Part shown: positions 47,933 to 56,462 of the stretch, in pieces
Position numbering within the stretch: the first letter of the stretch is position 1
Layout of the letters: every line of letters starts with the position of its first letter
DNA from: Pseudomonadota bacterium
GTDB lineage: Bacteria; Pseudomonadota; Gammaproteobacteria; Xanthomonadales; Xanthomonadaceae
Length of the DNA stretch: 64,000 bases
Reading direction: 5' to 3'
Assembly: GCA_023388355.1 (NCBI GenBank)
Contig: JAEWGI010000054.1
Coordinates: 84,441 to 148,440 of the forward strand
The notes under the pieces: model-generated
Seen by the model: the letters and a program-made list of their open reading frames with translations, nothing else
Databases searched by the model: none
Told to the model about the DNA's origin: nothing
Made by a program: the position numbers and the translations under genes

Positions 47933-47969
47933 TTCTCAGATGCACCATAGTGGTGTAATGTGGTGCATC
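47933..47969 (+). promoter_or_regulatory. Predicted promoter and RHH operator of the restriction-modification unit
   Basis: TTCTCA (47933-47938) and TAATGT (47956-47961) are spaced by 17 bp. A palindrome with 9-bp arms GATGCACCA (47939-47947) and TGGTGCATC (47961-47969) spans the spacer and overlaps the -10. TGGTG recurs at 47951 and 47961, exactly 10 bp apart, plus CACCA at 47943. Repeated pentamers at one-turn spacing are typical operators of ribbon-helix-helix proteins. The gene directly downstream codes for such a protein. Confidence 0.6.
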
Positions 47970-47986
47970 CTTTCCGGACGCGCCAG

Positions 47987-48208
47987 ATGGTCAGCAAATC
48001 GACAACAGAACGCGACGTGGGGCTGAGGAGCACGCGGCTCTCGGTCAGTTTTCCTGCTGATCTGTACGAAACCCTCGAAGGGCTCGCTAGAGAGAAGAAG
48101 GTGTCGCTGGCCTGGGTGGTCCGCGATGCGGCAGAACAATACATACGAGATCAGTGGCCGCTGCTTGAAGCACCGTTAGCAGCGGGCAGTGGGCGAAGAG
48201 TCAAATAG
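47987..48208 (+). CDS. Ribbon-helix-helix regulator of the restriction-modification unit
   Basis: This is a 73-residue protein. The beta-strand RLSVSFPADLYETLEGLARE followed by a helix and VSLAWVVRDAAEQYI matches the CopG/Arc-type ribbon-helix-helix fold. The GTG at 47960 is also in frame but lies in the operator and near the -10, so ATG 47987 is preferred. The methyltransferase gene starts 14 bp after its stop. It probably binds the palindrome just upstream and represses its own operon, in place of the helix-turn-helix C protein of other systems (inference). Confidence 0.75.
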   Translation: MVSKSTTERDVGLRSTRLSVSFPADLYETLEGLAREKKVSLAWVVRDAAEQYIRDQWPLLEAPLAAGSGRRVK

Positions 48209-48222
48209 GAAAATACAAGCCC

Positions 48223-49347
48223 GTGCACAAATTTTTTGAGTTCTTCGCTGGCGGTGGGATGGCGCGTGCAGGCTTGGGCGAGGGTTGGGACTGCGCGTTT
48301 GCCAATGACTTCGACCCCAAGAAGGCGGCGATTTACGCAGCTAATTGGGGTTCGGACGAATTGCATGTCGGCGATGTAGCGAAGATTAGAGCCGAGGATC
48401 TTCCAGGTTGGCCAGACTTGGTGTGGGCGTCATTTCCTTGCCAGGACCTGTCGCTTGCTGGGGCAGGAGCCGGCCTTGACGGCAACCGGTCGGGGACGTT
48501 TTGGCCGTTCTGGGAACTGGTGCGAAAGCTCGCTAAGGAGAACCGTGCGCCAAAGCTCGTGGTCCTGGAGAACGTTTGCGGAGCACTCACTTCACACGGG
48601 GGGCGCGACTTCTCTGCGATCTCGTCCGCCTTATCTGGAGCGGATTATCGCTTCGGTGCTGTAGTAATAGATGCAGTGCGCTTCCTTCCGCAGTCGAGAC
48701 CTCGCCTGTTCTTCATCGGCGTGGCCGGAGACATTGAAGTTCCACCCCATCTTCGTGCGTCCCAACCGCAGTTGCCGTGGCATAACGATGCCTTGGTGAA
48801 TGCTCACAAGGATTTGTCTGGACGTGCGAAATCCAAATGGGTCTGGTGGAATCTGCCCTCTCCAGCGCCGCGTCTTACGACGTTTGCAGACCTCGTAGAA
48901 GATGAGCCTCAAGGTGTTAAATGGCATACGCCTGAAGAGACGAAGAAACTGCTTGACATGATGACCCCCCTCAACCGTTCAAAAGTTGAGAGTGCGCAGA
49001 AGAGCAAGAAGAAGATGGTGGGTGCGCTGTATCGCAGGACGCGAAATGGCGTTCAACGAGCAGAGGTTCGTTTCGATGATGTTGCTGGATGCCTGCGCAC
49101 ACCTGGTGGTGGTTCGAGTCGACAAACGATTCTCGTTGTTGACGGGAGACGAATTCGTTCTCGGCTTCTGTCCCCCCGCGAGGCGGCAAGACTGATGGGG
49201 TTGCCGGATTCTTACCGGTTGCCCGACAACTACAACGAGGCCTACCACTTGGCCGGAGACGGTGTGGCTGTGCCAGTTGTCCGCTTTCTTGCTACCAATT
49301 TGCTTGAAAAGATCCTGCCTCAACGGCAGATCGCGGTAGCGGCCTAG
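48223..49347 (+). CDS. DNA C5-cytosine methyltransferase (type II restriction-modification)
   Basis: This 374-residue enzyme has all main motifs: SAM motif I FFEFFAGGG (4-12), motif IV FPCQ with catalytic Cys73, motif VI LENV with Glu116, motif VIII Q157-S-R-P-R, and the C-terminal motifs including the RLLSPREAARLMGLPDSYRLP region. It transfers a methyl group to C5 of cytosine at an unknown site. The start is GTG with AGGA upstream. G+C and codon use are well below the flanking genes, a sign of transfer. It lies between the RHH gene and the nuclease gene, 64 bp before the latter. Confidence 0.94.
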   Translation: MHKFFEFFAGGGMARAGLGEGWDCAFANDFDPKKAAIYAANWGSDELHVGDVAKIRAEDLPGWPDLVWASFPCQDLSLAGAGAGLDGNRSGTFWPFWELVRKLAKENRAPKLVVLENVCGALTSHGGRDFSAISSALSGADYRFGAVVIDAVRFLPQSRPRLFFIGVAGDIEVPPHLRASQPQLPWHNDALVNAHKDLSGRAKSKWVWWNLPSPAPRLTTFADLVEDEPQGVKWHTPEETKKLLDMMTPLNRSKVESAQKSKKKMVGALYRRTRNGVQRAEVRFDDVAGCLRTPGGGSSRQTILVVDGRRIRSRLLSPREAARLMGLPDSYRLPDNYNEAYHLAGDGVAVPVVRFLATNLLEKILPQRQIAVAA

Positions 49348-49411
49348 ACTTCGTCGCAGTTTGATTTGCAAGTCGTTATCCTTGGCGGATGTACCACCGG
49401 GGAGCTCAGTC

Positions 49412-50152
49412 TTGAGCGCGGCAAAGATCACTACCGATAACATCAACGTCCCGTCATTTGAAACCGAGGATCTTCGCAAGAACTTGTCGGCTTTCCTCGA
49501 CACGGCTTTCAAAGACCCCACTACGGGGGTGGAAAGTAAGGTCGGAAACTTCACTTGGGGCGTCTATGCATTCTTCGACTATGACGGTGAGCCTATCTAC
49601 GTCGGCCAGACGAATGAGAAGTTGCGTACGCGCATTCGACGACATCTGACGAATCAAAGGACAGACGCCGTGGCCATGTCGGTGCTAGATCCATTTGAAG
49701 TCTATGAGATCGAAGTTTGGCCTCTGCCCGGTTTTCAGAGGAGCATGACGAAGGCGGAGAAAGAGTCGGCAAAGGCGCATTTGAATGCGCTCGAATCATT
49801 GGTCTACGAATGCGCGATCGAAAAGAGTGAGTTCAAGGCGGTTCTCAATGAAAAGGACCCGCCGCGTCCAACTGTTAGCGTGAAGCTACCGAAGTCCTTC
49901 AGGATGAGGATCGTGTCTGATGAGGTTTATAGGCTCCGATCTCATCCCGACTTCCGTATTGCACGACGTGCGCTAGTTATCTCCAGATTGGCGCAGGTAA
50001 TATCGGAGCGAAAAGTTCAAGGCGGCTTGCGCAGGGTCTTGCTTACGCAAGCGAAGCGATTGCAGTGGCTCGCTGATCGGCGGTATGTCGCACTAGGTGG
50101 GGCTGCGTCAGTGGAGAAGAAGAGTGGCGAAGAGGATGATAGCGATGAGTGA
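49412..50152 (+). CDS. GIY-YIG nuclease, predicted restriction endonuclease
   Basis: This 246-residue protein has a GIY-YIG core: G50-V-Y, then Y63-V-G, the Arg helix LRTRIRRHL (R72/R74), and Glu near 128-133. The region before residue 45 and the C-terminal 110 residues are unassigned and may read DNA. GIY-YIG restriction enzymes of the Eco29kI type are known next to C5 methyltransferases, which supports this role. TTG 49412 has GGGGAG upstream and is preferred over TTG 49361. G+C is low. The site recognised is unknown. Confidence 0.8.
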   Translation: MSAAKITTDNINVPSFETEDLRKNLSAFLDTAFKDPTTGVESKVGNFTWGVYAFFDYDGEPIYVGQTNEKLRTRIRRHLTNQRTDAVAMSVLDPFEVYEIEVWPLPGFQRSMTKAEKESAKAHLNALESLVYECAIEKSEFKAVLNEKDPPRPTVSVKLPKSFRMRIVSDEVYRLRSHPDFRIARRALVISRLAQVISERKVQGGLRRVLLTQAKRLQWLADRRYVALGGAASVEKKSGEEDDSDE

Positions 50153-50321
50153 GTCAGAGCCCACTCCAAAAGAAGGGGGCTCCTGGATCGAGGATGAGCG
50201 ACCTTCGACCTCATGCCTACGTGCCCACCACCAGGGGGGAGAGCGCCATGGAGCTGCAAGAAGCGCCCGCCTAGGAGCTACTGGTTCCGCGTATCTCATC
50301 GCTGACTGCAGCGTGCGGTGA
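50145..50321 (+). CDS. Possible small ORF overlapping the nuclease stop
   Basis: This is a 58-residue frame from ATG 50145, overlapping the nuclease stop by 8 bp in another frame. It has a hydrophilic composition with no recognised domain. The overlap is like translational coupling, but no strong ribosome site is seen. It may be a truncated third gene of the unit or chance. Confidence 0.25.
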   Translation: MSESEPTPKEGGSWIEDERPSTSCLRAHHQGGERHGAARSARLGATGSAYLIADCSVR

Positions 50322-50538
50322 ACTTGTTGTCACCGCACGATGGCCAATCGCCTCACAGCCGCGGCTACCAAATCCGCCGGCCATCCTAGAGGCTGCGCGC
50401 AGGCGGAAGGGCGTGGAGCAGATCTAATTGGCCGGGCTTGGGCGACAGAGTAACGGGGGTCATGTTCACTTTTTCTAGCAGCCAAGAGAAGAACGGGCGG
50501 CTCAAGGCCGCCCGTTCTTCTGTCTCAGCGATTTCAGG
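50322..50538. other. Gap between the restriction-modification unit and aceE
   Basis: Apart from the terminator at 50488-50520, nothing coding is seen. G+C rises again toward aceE. Confidence 0.4.
50488..50520. terminator. Strong bidirectional terminator after aceE and the restriction unit
   Basis: A perfect 14-bp stem (GAAGAACGGGCGGC / GCCGCCCGTTCTTC) around TCAAG lies between two convergent gene groups, with T-rich flanks on both sides (TTTTTC at 50470, TTCTTCTGTCTC). It probably belonged originally to aceE. Confidence 0.85.
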
Positions 50539-53232
50539 TCACACCCCCAACGGATTCGGCTTCTCCTGATCAATCTTGTACAGCTTGATCGCCCGGGCCG
50601 CATCCTTCGCCGTCATCTTCCCGTCCTTCGCCAGCGCGTCGATCGCCGCGTGGGCGATGTAGTAGCGGTCCACCTCGAAGTGGCGGCGCAGGTTGGCGCG
50701 GGTGTCGGAGCGGCCGAAGCCGTCGGTGCCGAGGACGGTGTAGGTGCGCGGGATGAAGCCGCGGATCTGGTCGGTGAAGTTGCGCACGTAGTCCGAGGCG
50801 GCGACCACTGGGCCCGCGGGGCGGGACTCCAGGCATTCGGTGACGTGGGCCTTGCGGGGCTTGGAGTCGGGGTGCATGCGGTTCCAGCGCTCGACGTCGT
50901 AGCCGTCGCGGCGCAGTTCGGTGAAGCTGGGGCAGGACCAGATGTCGGCGGTGACGCCGAAGTCCTTGTCCAGCAGTTCGGCCGCGGCGATGGCCTCGCG
51001 CAGGATGGTGCCGCTGCCCATCAGCTGCACGCGCACCTCGCCCTTCTTGAGCTTGGCGCCGGCGTCCTTGAGCAGGTACATGCCCTTGATGACGTTCTCG
51101 GCCGCGCCCTCGGGAAGGTCGGGGTGGCTGTAGTTCTCGTTCATCAGGGTCAGGTAGAAGTACTCGTCCACCTGGTCCTCGACCATGCGCTTCATGCCGT
51201 GCTGCACGATCACCGCCACTTCGCCGGCGAAGGTCGGGTCGTAGCTGCGGCAGTTGGGGATGGCGCCGGACAGCAGGTGGCTGTGGCCGTCCTCGTGCTG
51301 CAGGCCCTCGCCGTTGAGGGTGGTGCGCCCGGCGGTGCCGCCGAGCAGGAAGCCGCGCGCGCGCATGTCGGCCGCCTGCCAGGCGGCGTCGCCCACGCGC
51401 TGGAAGCCGAACATGGAGTAGTAGATGTAGAACGGGATCAGCTGCAGATTGTTGGTGCTGTAACTGGTGGCGGCGGCCATCCAGGAGGCGAACGCGCCCG
51501 CCTCGGTGATGCCTTCCTGCAGCACCTGGCCGGTGGCGTCTTCGCGGTAGTACATCAGCTGGTCGCGGTCGACCGGCTTGTACTTCTGCCCTTCCGGCGC
51601 GTAGATGCCGATCTGGCGGAACAGGCCTTCCATGCCGAAGGTGCGCGCCTCGTCGCAGACGATGGGCACCACGCGCGGGCCAACCTGCTTGTCGCGCAGG
51701 ATGATGTTGAGCGACTGCACGAAGGCCATGGTGGTGGACATCTCCCGCTCGCCGGTGCTCTTGGTGAGCCGTTCGAACACCTCGCGCTTGGGCGCGGTGA
51801 GCGACTCGTCGGCCTTGCGGCGACGCTTGGGCACGAAGCCGCCCAGCGCGTTGCGGCGCTCGAGCAGGTACTGCACCTCGTCGGACTTCTCGCCCGGGTG
51901 GTAGAACGGGATCTGGCCGTCCTTGAGCTGCTCGTCGTCGACCGGGATCTTGAAGCGGTCGCGGAACGCGCGCACCGCGTCGTCGTCGAGCTTCTTGGTG
52001 TTGTGGGTGGGGTTGAGCGCCTCGCCGGCGCTGCCCAGGCCGTAGCCCTTGACCGTCTTGGCCAGGATCACGGTGGGCATGCCCTTGGTCTTCATCGCCT
52101 TGTCGTAGGCGGCGTAGACCTTGTGCGGGTCGTGGCCGCCGCGGTTGAGGCGCCAGATGTCCTCGTCGGACAGGCTGGCCACCATGGCGGCGGTTTCCGG
52201 GTACTTGCCGAAGAAGTGCTCGCGCGTGTAGGCGCCGCCGAAGGCCTTGCAGTTCTGGTATTCGCCGTCGACGGTTTCCATCATCAGCTTCTTGAGGATG
52301 CCCTGCTTGTCGTTGGCCAGCAGCGGATCCCAGTAGCTGCCCCAGATGGTCTTGACCACGTTCCAGCCGGCGCCGCGGAACTGGCTTTCCAGTTCCTGGA
52401 TGATCTTGCCGTTGCCGCGCACCGGGCCGTCCAGGCGCTGCAGGTTGCAGCTGACCACGAACACCAGGTTGTCCAGGCCCTCGCGGCCGGCGATCGACAG
52501 CGCGCCCAGGCTCTCGGGCTCGTCGGTTTCGCCGTCGCCGAGGAAGCACCACACCTTGCGGTCGGACTTGGGCAGCAGGCCGCGCGATTCGAGGTACTTC
52601 CAGTTGCGCGCCTGGTAGATCGCGGCGATCGGGCCCAGGCCCATCGACACCGTGGGCACCTGCCAGAAGTCGGGCATCAGCCAGGGGTGCGGGTAGGACG
52701 AGATGCCGCGGCCGTCGACTTCCATGCGGAAGTTGTCGAGCTGCGATTCGCTGATCCGGCCCTCGAGGAAGGCGCGCGCGTAGATGCCCGGCGAGCTGTG
52801 GCCCTGCGGGGCGACGAGGTCGCCAGGATGGTCGCCGTCGGCGCCACGGAAGAAGTGGTTGAAGCCGACGTCATACAGCGTGGCCGAGCTGGCGAAGCTG
52901 GCGATGTGGCCGCCAAGGTCGCCGGGCTTGCGGTTGGCGCGCACCACCATGGCCATCGCGTTCCAGCGGATGATCGAGCGGATCTTCCACTCCAGGGTCT
53001 GGTCGCCGGGGATCTTCGGCTCCAGGTGGGGCGCGATGGTGTTGATGTATTCGGTGGTCGGGGCGAACGGCAGGTGGGCGCCGGCGCGGCGGGTCAGCTC
53101 GACCATGTCCTGCAGCAGCTGATGCGCGCGCTCGGGCCCGCTGTGGTCGATCACCGCCTTGAGCGATTCGATCCACTCCCGGGTTTCGGTGGGGTCCGGG
53201 TCGTTGTGCAGCACATCGGTCAGCCAGTTCAT
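50539..53232 (-). CDS. aceE: Pyruvate dehydrogenase E1 component, homodimeric type
   Basis: This 897-residue thiamine-diphosphate enzyme decarboxylates pyruvate and passes the acetyl group to E2 lipoate. N-terminal NDPDPTETREW is typical of the alpha2 form. The ThDP motif runs from GDGETDEPES to the CN about 30 residues later (near residue 230-260). ATG 53232 is chosen: GGAG lies 7 nt upstream, and the protein begins MNWLTDVLHNDPDP. ATG 53238 is possible; the longer frame to 53529 is not. A TAGAAT -10 at 53292-53297 gives a 50-nt leader. E2 and E3 genes are not in the window. Confidence 0.97.
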   Translation of the reverse strand: MNWLTDVLHNDPDPTETREWIESLKAVIDHSGPERAHQLLQDMVELTRRAGAHLPFAPTTEYINTIAPHLEPKIPGDQTLEWKIRSIIRWNAMAMVVRANRKPGDLGGHIASFASSATLYDVGFNHFFRGADGDHPGDLVAPQGHSSPGIYARAFLEGRISESQLDNFRMEVDGRGISSYPHPWLMPDFWQVPTVSMGLGPIAAIYQARNWKYLESRGLLPKSDRKVWCFLGDGETDEPESLGALSIAGREGLDNLVFVVSCNLQRLDGPVRGNGKIIQELESQFRGAGWNVVKTIWGSYWDPLLANDKQGILKKLMMETVDGEYQNCKAFGGAYTREHFFGKYPETAAMVASLSDEDIWRLNRGGHDPHKVYAAYDKAMKTKGMPTVILAKTVKGYGLGSAGEALNPTHNTKKLDDDAVRAFRDRFKIPVDDEQLKDGQIPFYHPGEKSDEVQYLLERRNALGGFVPKRRRKADESLTAPKREVFERLTKSTGEREMSTTMAFVQSLNIILRDKQVGPRVVPIVCDEARTFGMEGLFRQIGIYAPEGQKYKPVDRDQLMYYREDATGQVLQEGITEAGAFASWMAAATSYSTNNLQLIPFYIYYSMFGFQRVGDAAWQAADMRARGFLLGGTAGRTTLNGEGLQHEDGHSHLLSGAIPNCRSYDPTFAGEVAVIVQHGMKRMVEDQVDEYFYLTLMNENYSHPDLPEGAAENVIKGMYLLKDAGAKLKKGEVRVQLMGSGTILREAIAAAELLDKDFGVTADIWSCPSFTELRRDGYDVERWNRMHPDSKPRKAHVTECLESRPAGPVVAASDYVRNFTDQIRGFIPRTYTVLGTDGFGRSDTRANLRRHFEVDRYYIAHAAIDALAKDGKMTAKDAARAIKLYKIDQEKPNPLGV

Positions 53233-53291
53233 CGCCATGCTCCGCCGCGGCCCGCTGGCCACGTGATGTTCAGGGGAAAGTTCAGCCCCCG

Positions 53292-53297
53292 ATTCTA
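53292..53297 (-). promoter_or_regulatory. -10 box of aceE
   Basis: TAGAAT on the minus strand, about 60 nt before the ATG. No -35 is obvious. Confidence 0.45.
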
Positions 53298-53384
53298 ACA
53301 GGGGGCCGGGGTCGGCCGGCCGGCGCGGGAGCGGTGCGGGCCGGGCCACCATGCGCCGGCGCACTGCCGCAGGCGCGCCGGGAC

Positions 53385-53390
53385 TATGAT
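53385..53390 (+). promoter_or_regulatory. -10 box of the PP2C gene
   Basis: TATGAT lies 32 bp before the ATG at 53423 and diverges from aceE. CAGGAGA at 53409 serves as the ribosome site. Confidence 0.45.
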
Positions 53391-53422
53391 CGCGGCACGG
53401 GCATCCGCAGGAGACCCCGGGC

Positions 53423-55855
53423 ATGGAACGCGAGCCGCAGCACCGCAACGCCCCCCGCTGGCGCGACAGCCTGCGCACGCGGGCGTCGCTGTGGTCGGCG
53501 CTGCTCAACGTGGTGCTGGTGGCGGCCACGACGCTGGCGTTCTACGTCGGCGCACGCATGCTCGCGGTGCAGAACGCGCGGATCGAGGCGCGCGCGCTTA
53601 CCCGCCAGGGCGCGCTCAACGTCGAGGCGATCCTTGAGTCGGTGCAGGTCAGCGGCCGCACCCTGGCGGCGGGCGCAACCGGGATCGGCACCGAACCGCT
53701 GCACCTGCGCTCGCTGCTGCTGGCCAGCCTGGCGGGCGACCCGGACATCGCCGGGGCGATGATCGTGGTCGAACCGGGGCGACTGGCGCCTGACGATCCT
53801 GGTTTCACCTGGTACGTTCGCCGCGAGGGCGGCGGCCTGGTCGAACGGTCGGTACAGGACCTGGGCTACGACTACCGCAGCATGCCCTGGTACGTGCGCA
53901 CGATGGCCTCGCCGCAGCCGTGGTGGTCCGAACCCTATGCCAATGCCGCCACCGCGGGGGTCGACTTCAGCACCTACAACCTGCCGCTGCGCCTGCCAGG
54001 CGAGAGCGAACGGATGCCGGCGTTGGGCATGGTGAGCCTGGACGTGCCGGTGTCACGGCTGCTGCAGGGGCTGCTGGTGGACATGCCGGACGGGGTCGGG
54101 CTGCAGCCGGTGCTGTTCTCGCCCGAGGGACTGGTGGTGGCGCATCCGGATCCGGCGGTGCGCCGCCGGCGGCTGGACGCGCTGGTCGAGCACGACGGTC
54201 GCGCCGACCTGGCGCCGCTGGCGCAGGCGCAGGCCGGGCGCCACGCGGTGGAGTTCGTGCACCACCATCCCGTCAGCCGCGAGCGCTTCATCACCCACGC
54301 AGCGCCGGTGGGCGACAGCGGCTGGACCTTCGTCATGTCGGCCTCGGAAACCTTCATCCTGCGCCAGCTGCGCACGGTGGCGCTGTGGGGGGCGCTGATC
54401 GGCCTGCTGGTGCTGCTGCCGGCGCTGATGCTGGTGCGGCGCTACGCCGGGCGGCTGCTGCAGCCGATCGAGGACCTGACCGATTCGGCGCGCCATTTCG
54501 CCAACGGCGAGTTCGACTACCCGCTGCCGCACACCGGGCGGCGCGACGAGGTGGGAGTGATGGCGCGCGCGTTCAACGTCGCCCGTGGCTCGATCAAGCG
54601 CCAGATGCGCGAGATCGAGCAGATGGCGGTGGCGCAGCAGAAGCTGGATAGCGAGCTGGCGATCGCGCGCGAGATCCAGCGGTCGATGCTGCCGGCCGCG
54701 CGCGTGGTCGAGCATGGCGGCGTGCGCGTGGACCTGGGCGCGGTGCTGGAACCGGCCAAGGCGGTGGGCGGCGATTTCTACCAGTTCGCCGAACTCGACG
54801 ACGGCGCGCTGTGGTTCGCGATCGGCGACGTGTCCGACAAGGGCGTGCCGGCGGCGCTGTTCATGGCCCGCACCGCGGCGGTGCTGGAAGGCCGGGCGCG
54901 GCGCCACGCCTCGCCGGGCGCGGTGCTTGCGGCCGCCTCGCGGCGGCTGGTGGAAGGCAACGAGACCTGCATGTTCGCCACCGTGCTGTGCGGCCGGCTG
55001 GACATCGCCAGCGGCCGCTGCCTGCTGGCCAGCGCCGGGCACGAAGCGCCGGTGCTGGTGCACGCGCACGGACCGGTGGAGACACTGGAACTGGAAGGCG
55101 GCCCGCCGCTGGGCTTCGAGCCGTTCGACCGGGTGGCGGTGCGCGAGGTGGTGTTGCCCGACGGCGCGACCCTGGTGGCCTGGACCGACGGCGTGACCGA
55201 GGCCTTCGACGCGCGCGATCGCGCCTATGGCGACGCACGCCCGCGGCGGGCGCTGCGGCCCGGCGAGTCCGCCGGGCGGACCTGCGAGCGGCTGTTGCAC
55301 GATGTGCAACACTTCGTCGACGGCGCGGCGCAGTCCGACGACATCACGGTGCTGGCGATCCGCCGCACGCGCATCGCGCTGCCCGGCCCGCTTCCCAACG
55401 ACGACGGCGACGCCAGCGGGACCAACCCGGAGGCCACGAGCGTGCACACGAGCATTCCCGGCGACCCGGCGCGCATCGGCGAACTCACCGCGGCGGTCGA
55501 GACCACGCTCGCCGCGGCCGGCGTGGACCGCGCAAGCATCCACGATGCGCGCCTGATCGTGGAGGAGCTGGCCTGCAACGCGATCATCCACGGCGAGGCC
55601 GGCGCGGACACGCGCCTGCGGCTGCGCCTGCAGCTGGACGATGCACGGCTGCTGCTGGAGCTGGACGACAACGGCCCCGCGTTCGATCCGACCACGGCGA
55701 CCGCGCCCGACCTGGCGGCCCCGGTCGGGCAGCGTCCGGTCGGCGGACTCGGCCTGCACCTGGTGCGCGCGCTCGCGCACAGTCTCGACTACCGGCGCCA
55801 CGACGGCCACAACCTCGTGCGCGCCACCCTGCGGATCAATGCCGACACCGGCTGA
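53423..55855 (+). CDS. Membrane PP2C phosphatase (RsbU/SpoIIE-like) fused to HATPase kinase domain
   Basis: This is an 810-residue inner-membrane switch protein. The order is helix (about 22-44), dCache-like sensor (about 50-310), helix (317-340), and HAMP (340-395). A SpoIIE-type PP2C domain (about 416-640; VGGDFYQF, GDVSDKGVPAALFMA, WTDGVTEA, QSDDITVLAI) follows. A GHKL kinase of the RsbW type lies at about 690-808 (VEELACNAIIHG, DDNGPAFDP, GGLGLHLVRAL). It could both phosphorylate and dephosphorylate the STAS antagonist encoded 10 bp downstream. The ligand of the sensor is unknown. Confidence 0.92.
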   Translation: MEREPQHRNAPRWRDSLRTRASLWSALLNVVLVAATTLAFYVGARMLAVQNARIEARALTRQGALNVEAILESVQVSGRTLAAGATGIGTEPLHLRSLLLASLAGDPDIAGAMIVVEPGRLAPDDPGFTWYVRREGGGLVERSVQDLGYDYRSMPWYVRTMASPQPWWSEPYANAATAGVDFSTYNLPLRLPGESERMPALGMVSLDVPVSRLLQGLLVDMPDGVGLQPVLFSPEGLVVAHPDPAVRRRRLDALVEHDGRADLAPLAQAQAGRHAVEFVHHHPVSRERFITHAAPVGDSGWTFVMSASETFILRQLRTVALWGALIGLLVLLPALMLVRRYAGRLLQPIEDLTDSARHFANGEFDYPLPHTGRRDEVGVMARAFNVARGSIKRQMREIEQMAVAQQKLDSELAIAREIQRSMLPAARVVEHGGVRVDLGAVLEPAKAVGGDFYQFAELDDGALWFAIGDVSDKGVPAALFMARTAAVLEGRARRHASPGAVLAAASRRLVEGNETCMFATVLCGRLDIASGRCLLASAGHEAPVLVHAHGPVETLELEGGPPLGFEPFDRVAVREVVLPDGATLVAWTDGVTEAFDARDRAYGDARPRRALRPGESAGRTCERLLHDVQHFVDGAAQSDDITVLAIRRTRIALPGPLPNDDGDASGTNPEATSVHTSIPGDPARIGELTAAVETTLAAAGVDRASIHDARLIVEELACNAIIHGEAGADTRLRLRLQLDDARLLLELDDNGPAFDPTTATAPDLAAPVGQRPVGGLGLHLVRALAHSLDYRRHDGHNLVRATLRINADTG

Positions 55856-55865
55856 GGAGCTGCGC

Positions 55866-56252
55866 ATGTCCCACCTGATCATCAATGCCGAACCGGCGCG
55901 CAACGACGTGCAGAGCGTGGCCCTTGGCGGCCGCCTCGACACCCATACCGCGGGCGAACTCGACCAGGCCCTGGCGCCGCTGCTCGACGTCCCGGCGCTG
56001 CGTTCGCTGGTGCTGGACCTGCGCGCGCTCGAATACATCAGCAGCGCCGGGGTGCGCTCGATCTTCCGCGCGCGCAAGGCGCTGGCCGGGCGCGGCGGGC
56101 GGGTGCTGGTGGTCAATCCGCAGCCGCAGATCCAGAAGGTGTTCGACCTGGTCAAGGCGGTGCCGCTGGACGAAATCTTCTCCTCCGTCGCCGAAGCCGA
56201 CGCCTACCTGGCGGCGATGCAGCGCAAGGTGCTCGAAGGCGACGACGACTGA
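55866..56252 (+). CDS. STAS domain anti-sigma factor antagonist
   Basis: This 128-residue STAS protein is the expected substrate of the upstream phosphatase/kinase. The phosphorylation site is in EYISSAGVRSIF (Ser59/Ser60). In partner-switching systems the unphosphorylated form binds a kinase or target and releases the output. No sigma factor or other target is encoded here, so the output is not visible. A GAGG-like site precedes the ATG; it starts 10 bp after the PP2C gene. Confidence 0.9.
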   Translation: MSHLIINAEPARNDVQSVALGGRLDTHTAGELDQALAPLLDVPALRSLVLDLRALEYISSAGVRSIFRARKALAGRGGRVLVVNPQPQIQKVFDLVKAVPLDEIFSSVAEADAYLAAMQRKVLEGDDD

Positions 56253-56462
56253 GGCGGGGCGGGCCGCGGCGGGTCTTCGCACTGCCTGCACGCGAAGATC
56301 GGCAGTATTCGCGGTTTTCCGGCCGGACGTTGACGCGTCCGTGCCGGCCCCGGGCCGCTTGCCCTCCGGGATCGTGTCGGCAATGATCGCCATCGCAGGG
56401 GAGTGAGGCGCCGAGGCCGGCGTCCCGGGTTCCCGTGCCCCGACCGGCCCCCAACCTGCACG

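Larger units (their letters stand above)
47491..47986. other. 496-bp gap with REP units and regulatory DNA
   Basis: This stretch holds two TGACACCATTTCCCC units (47585-47606 and 47607-47623), related fragments near 47700 and 47853, and the operator of the RHH gene at 47939-47969. I find no supported gene. G+C falls here to near 55%. Confidence 0.5.

Noticed and set aside
46447..50538. Prophage or transposon
   Set aside because: No integrase, transposase, structural or lysis gene is present; only REP units and the restriction genes are seen.
50539..53529. Longer aceE start at 53529
   Set aside because: The added 99 residues are Arg/Pro/Gly-rich, cross the predicted promoter and precede the family N-terminus MNWLTDVL.
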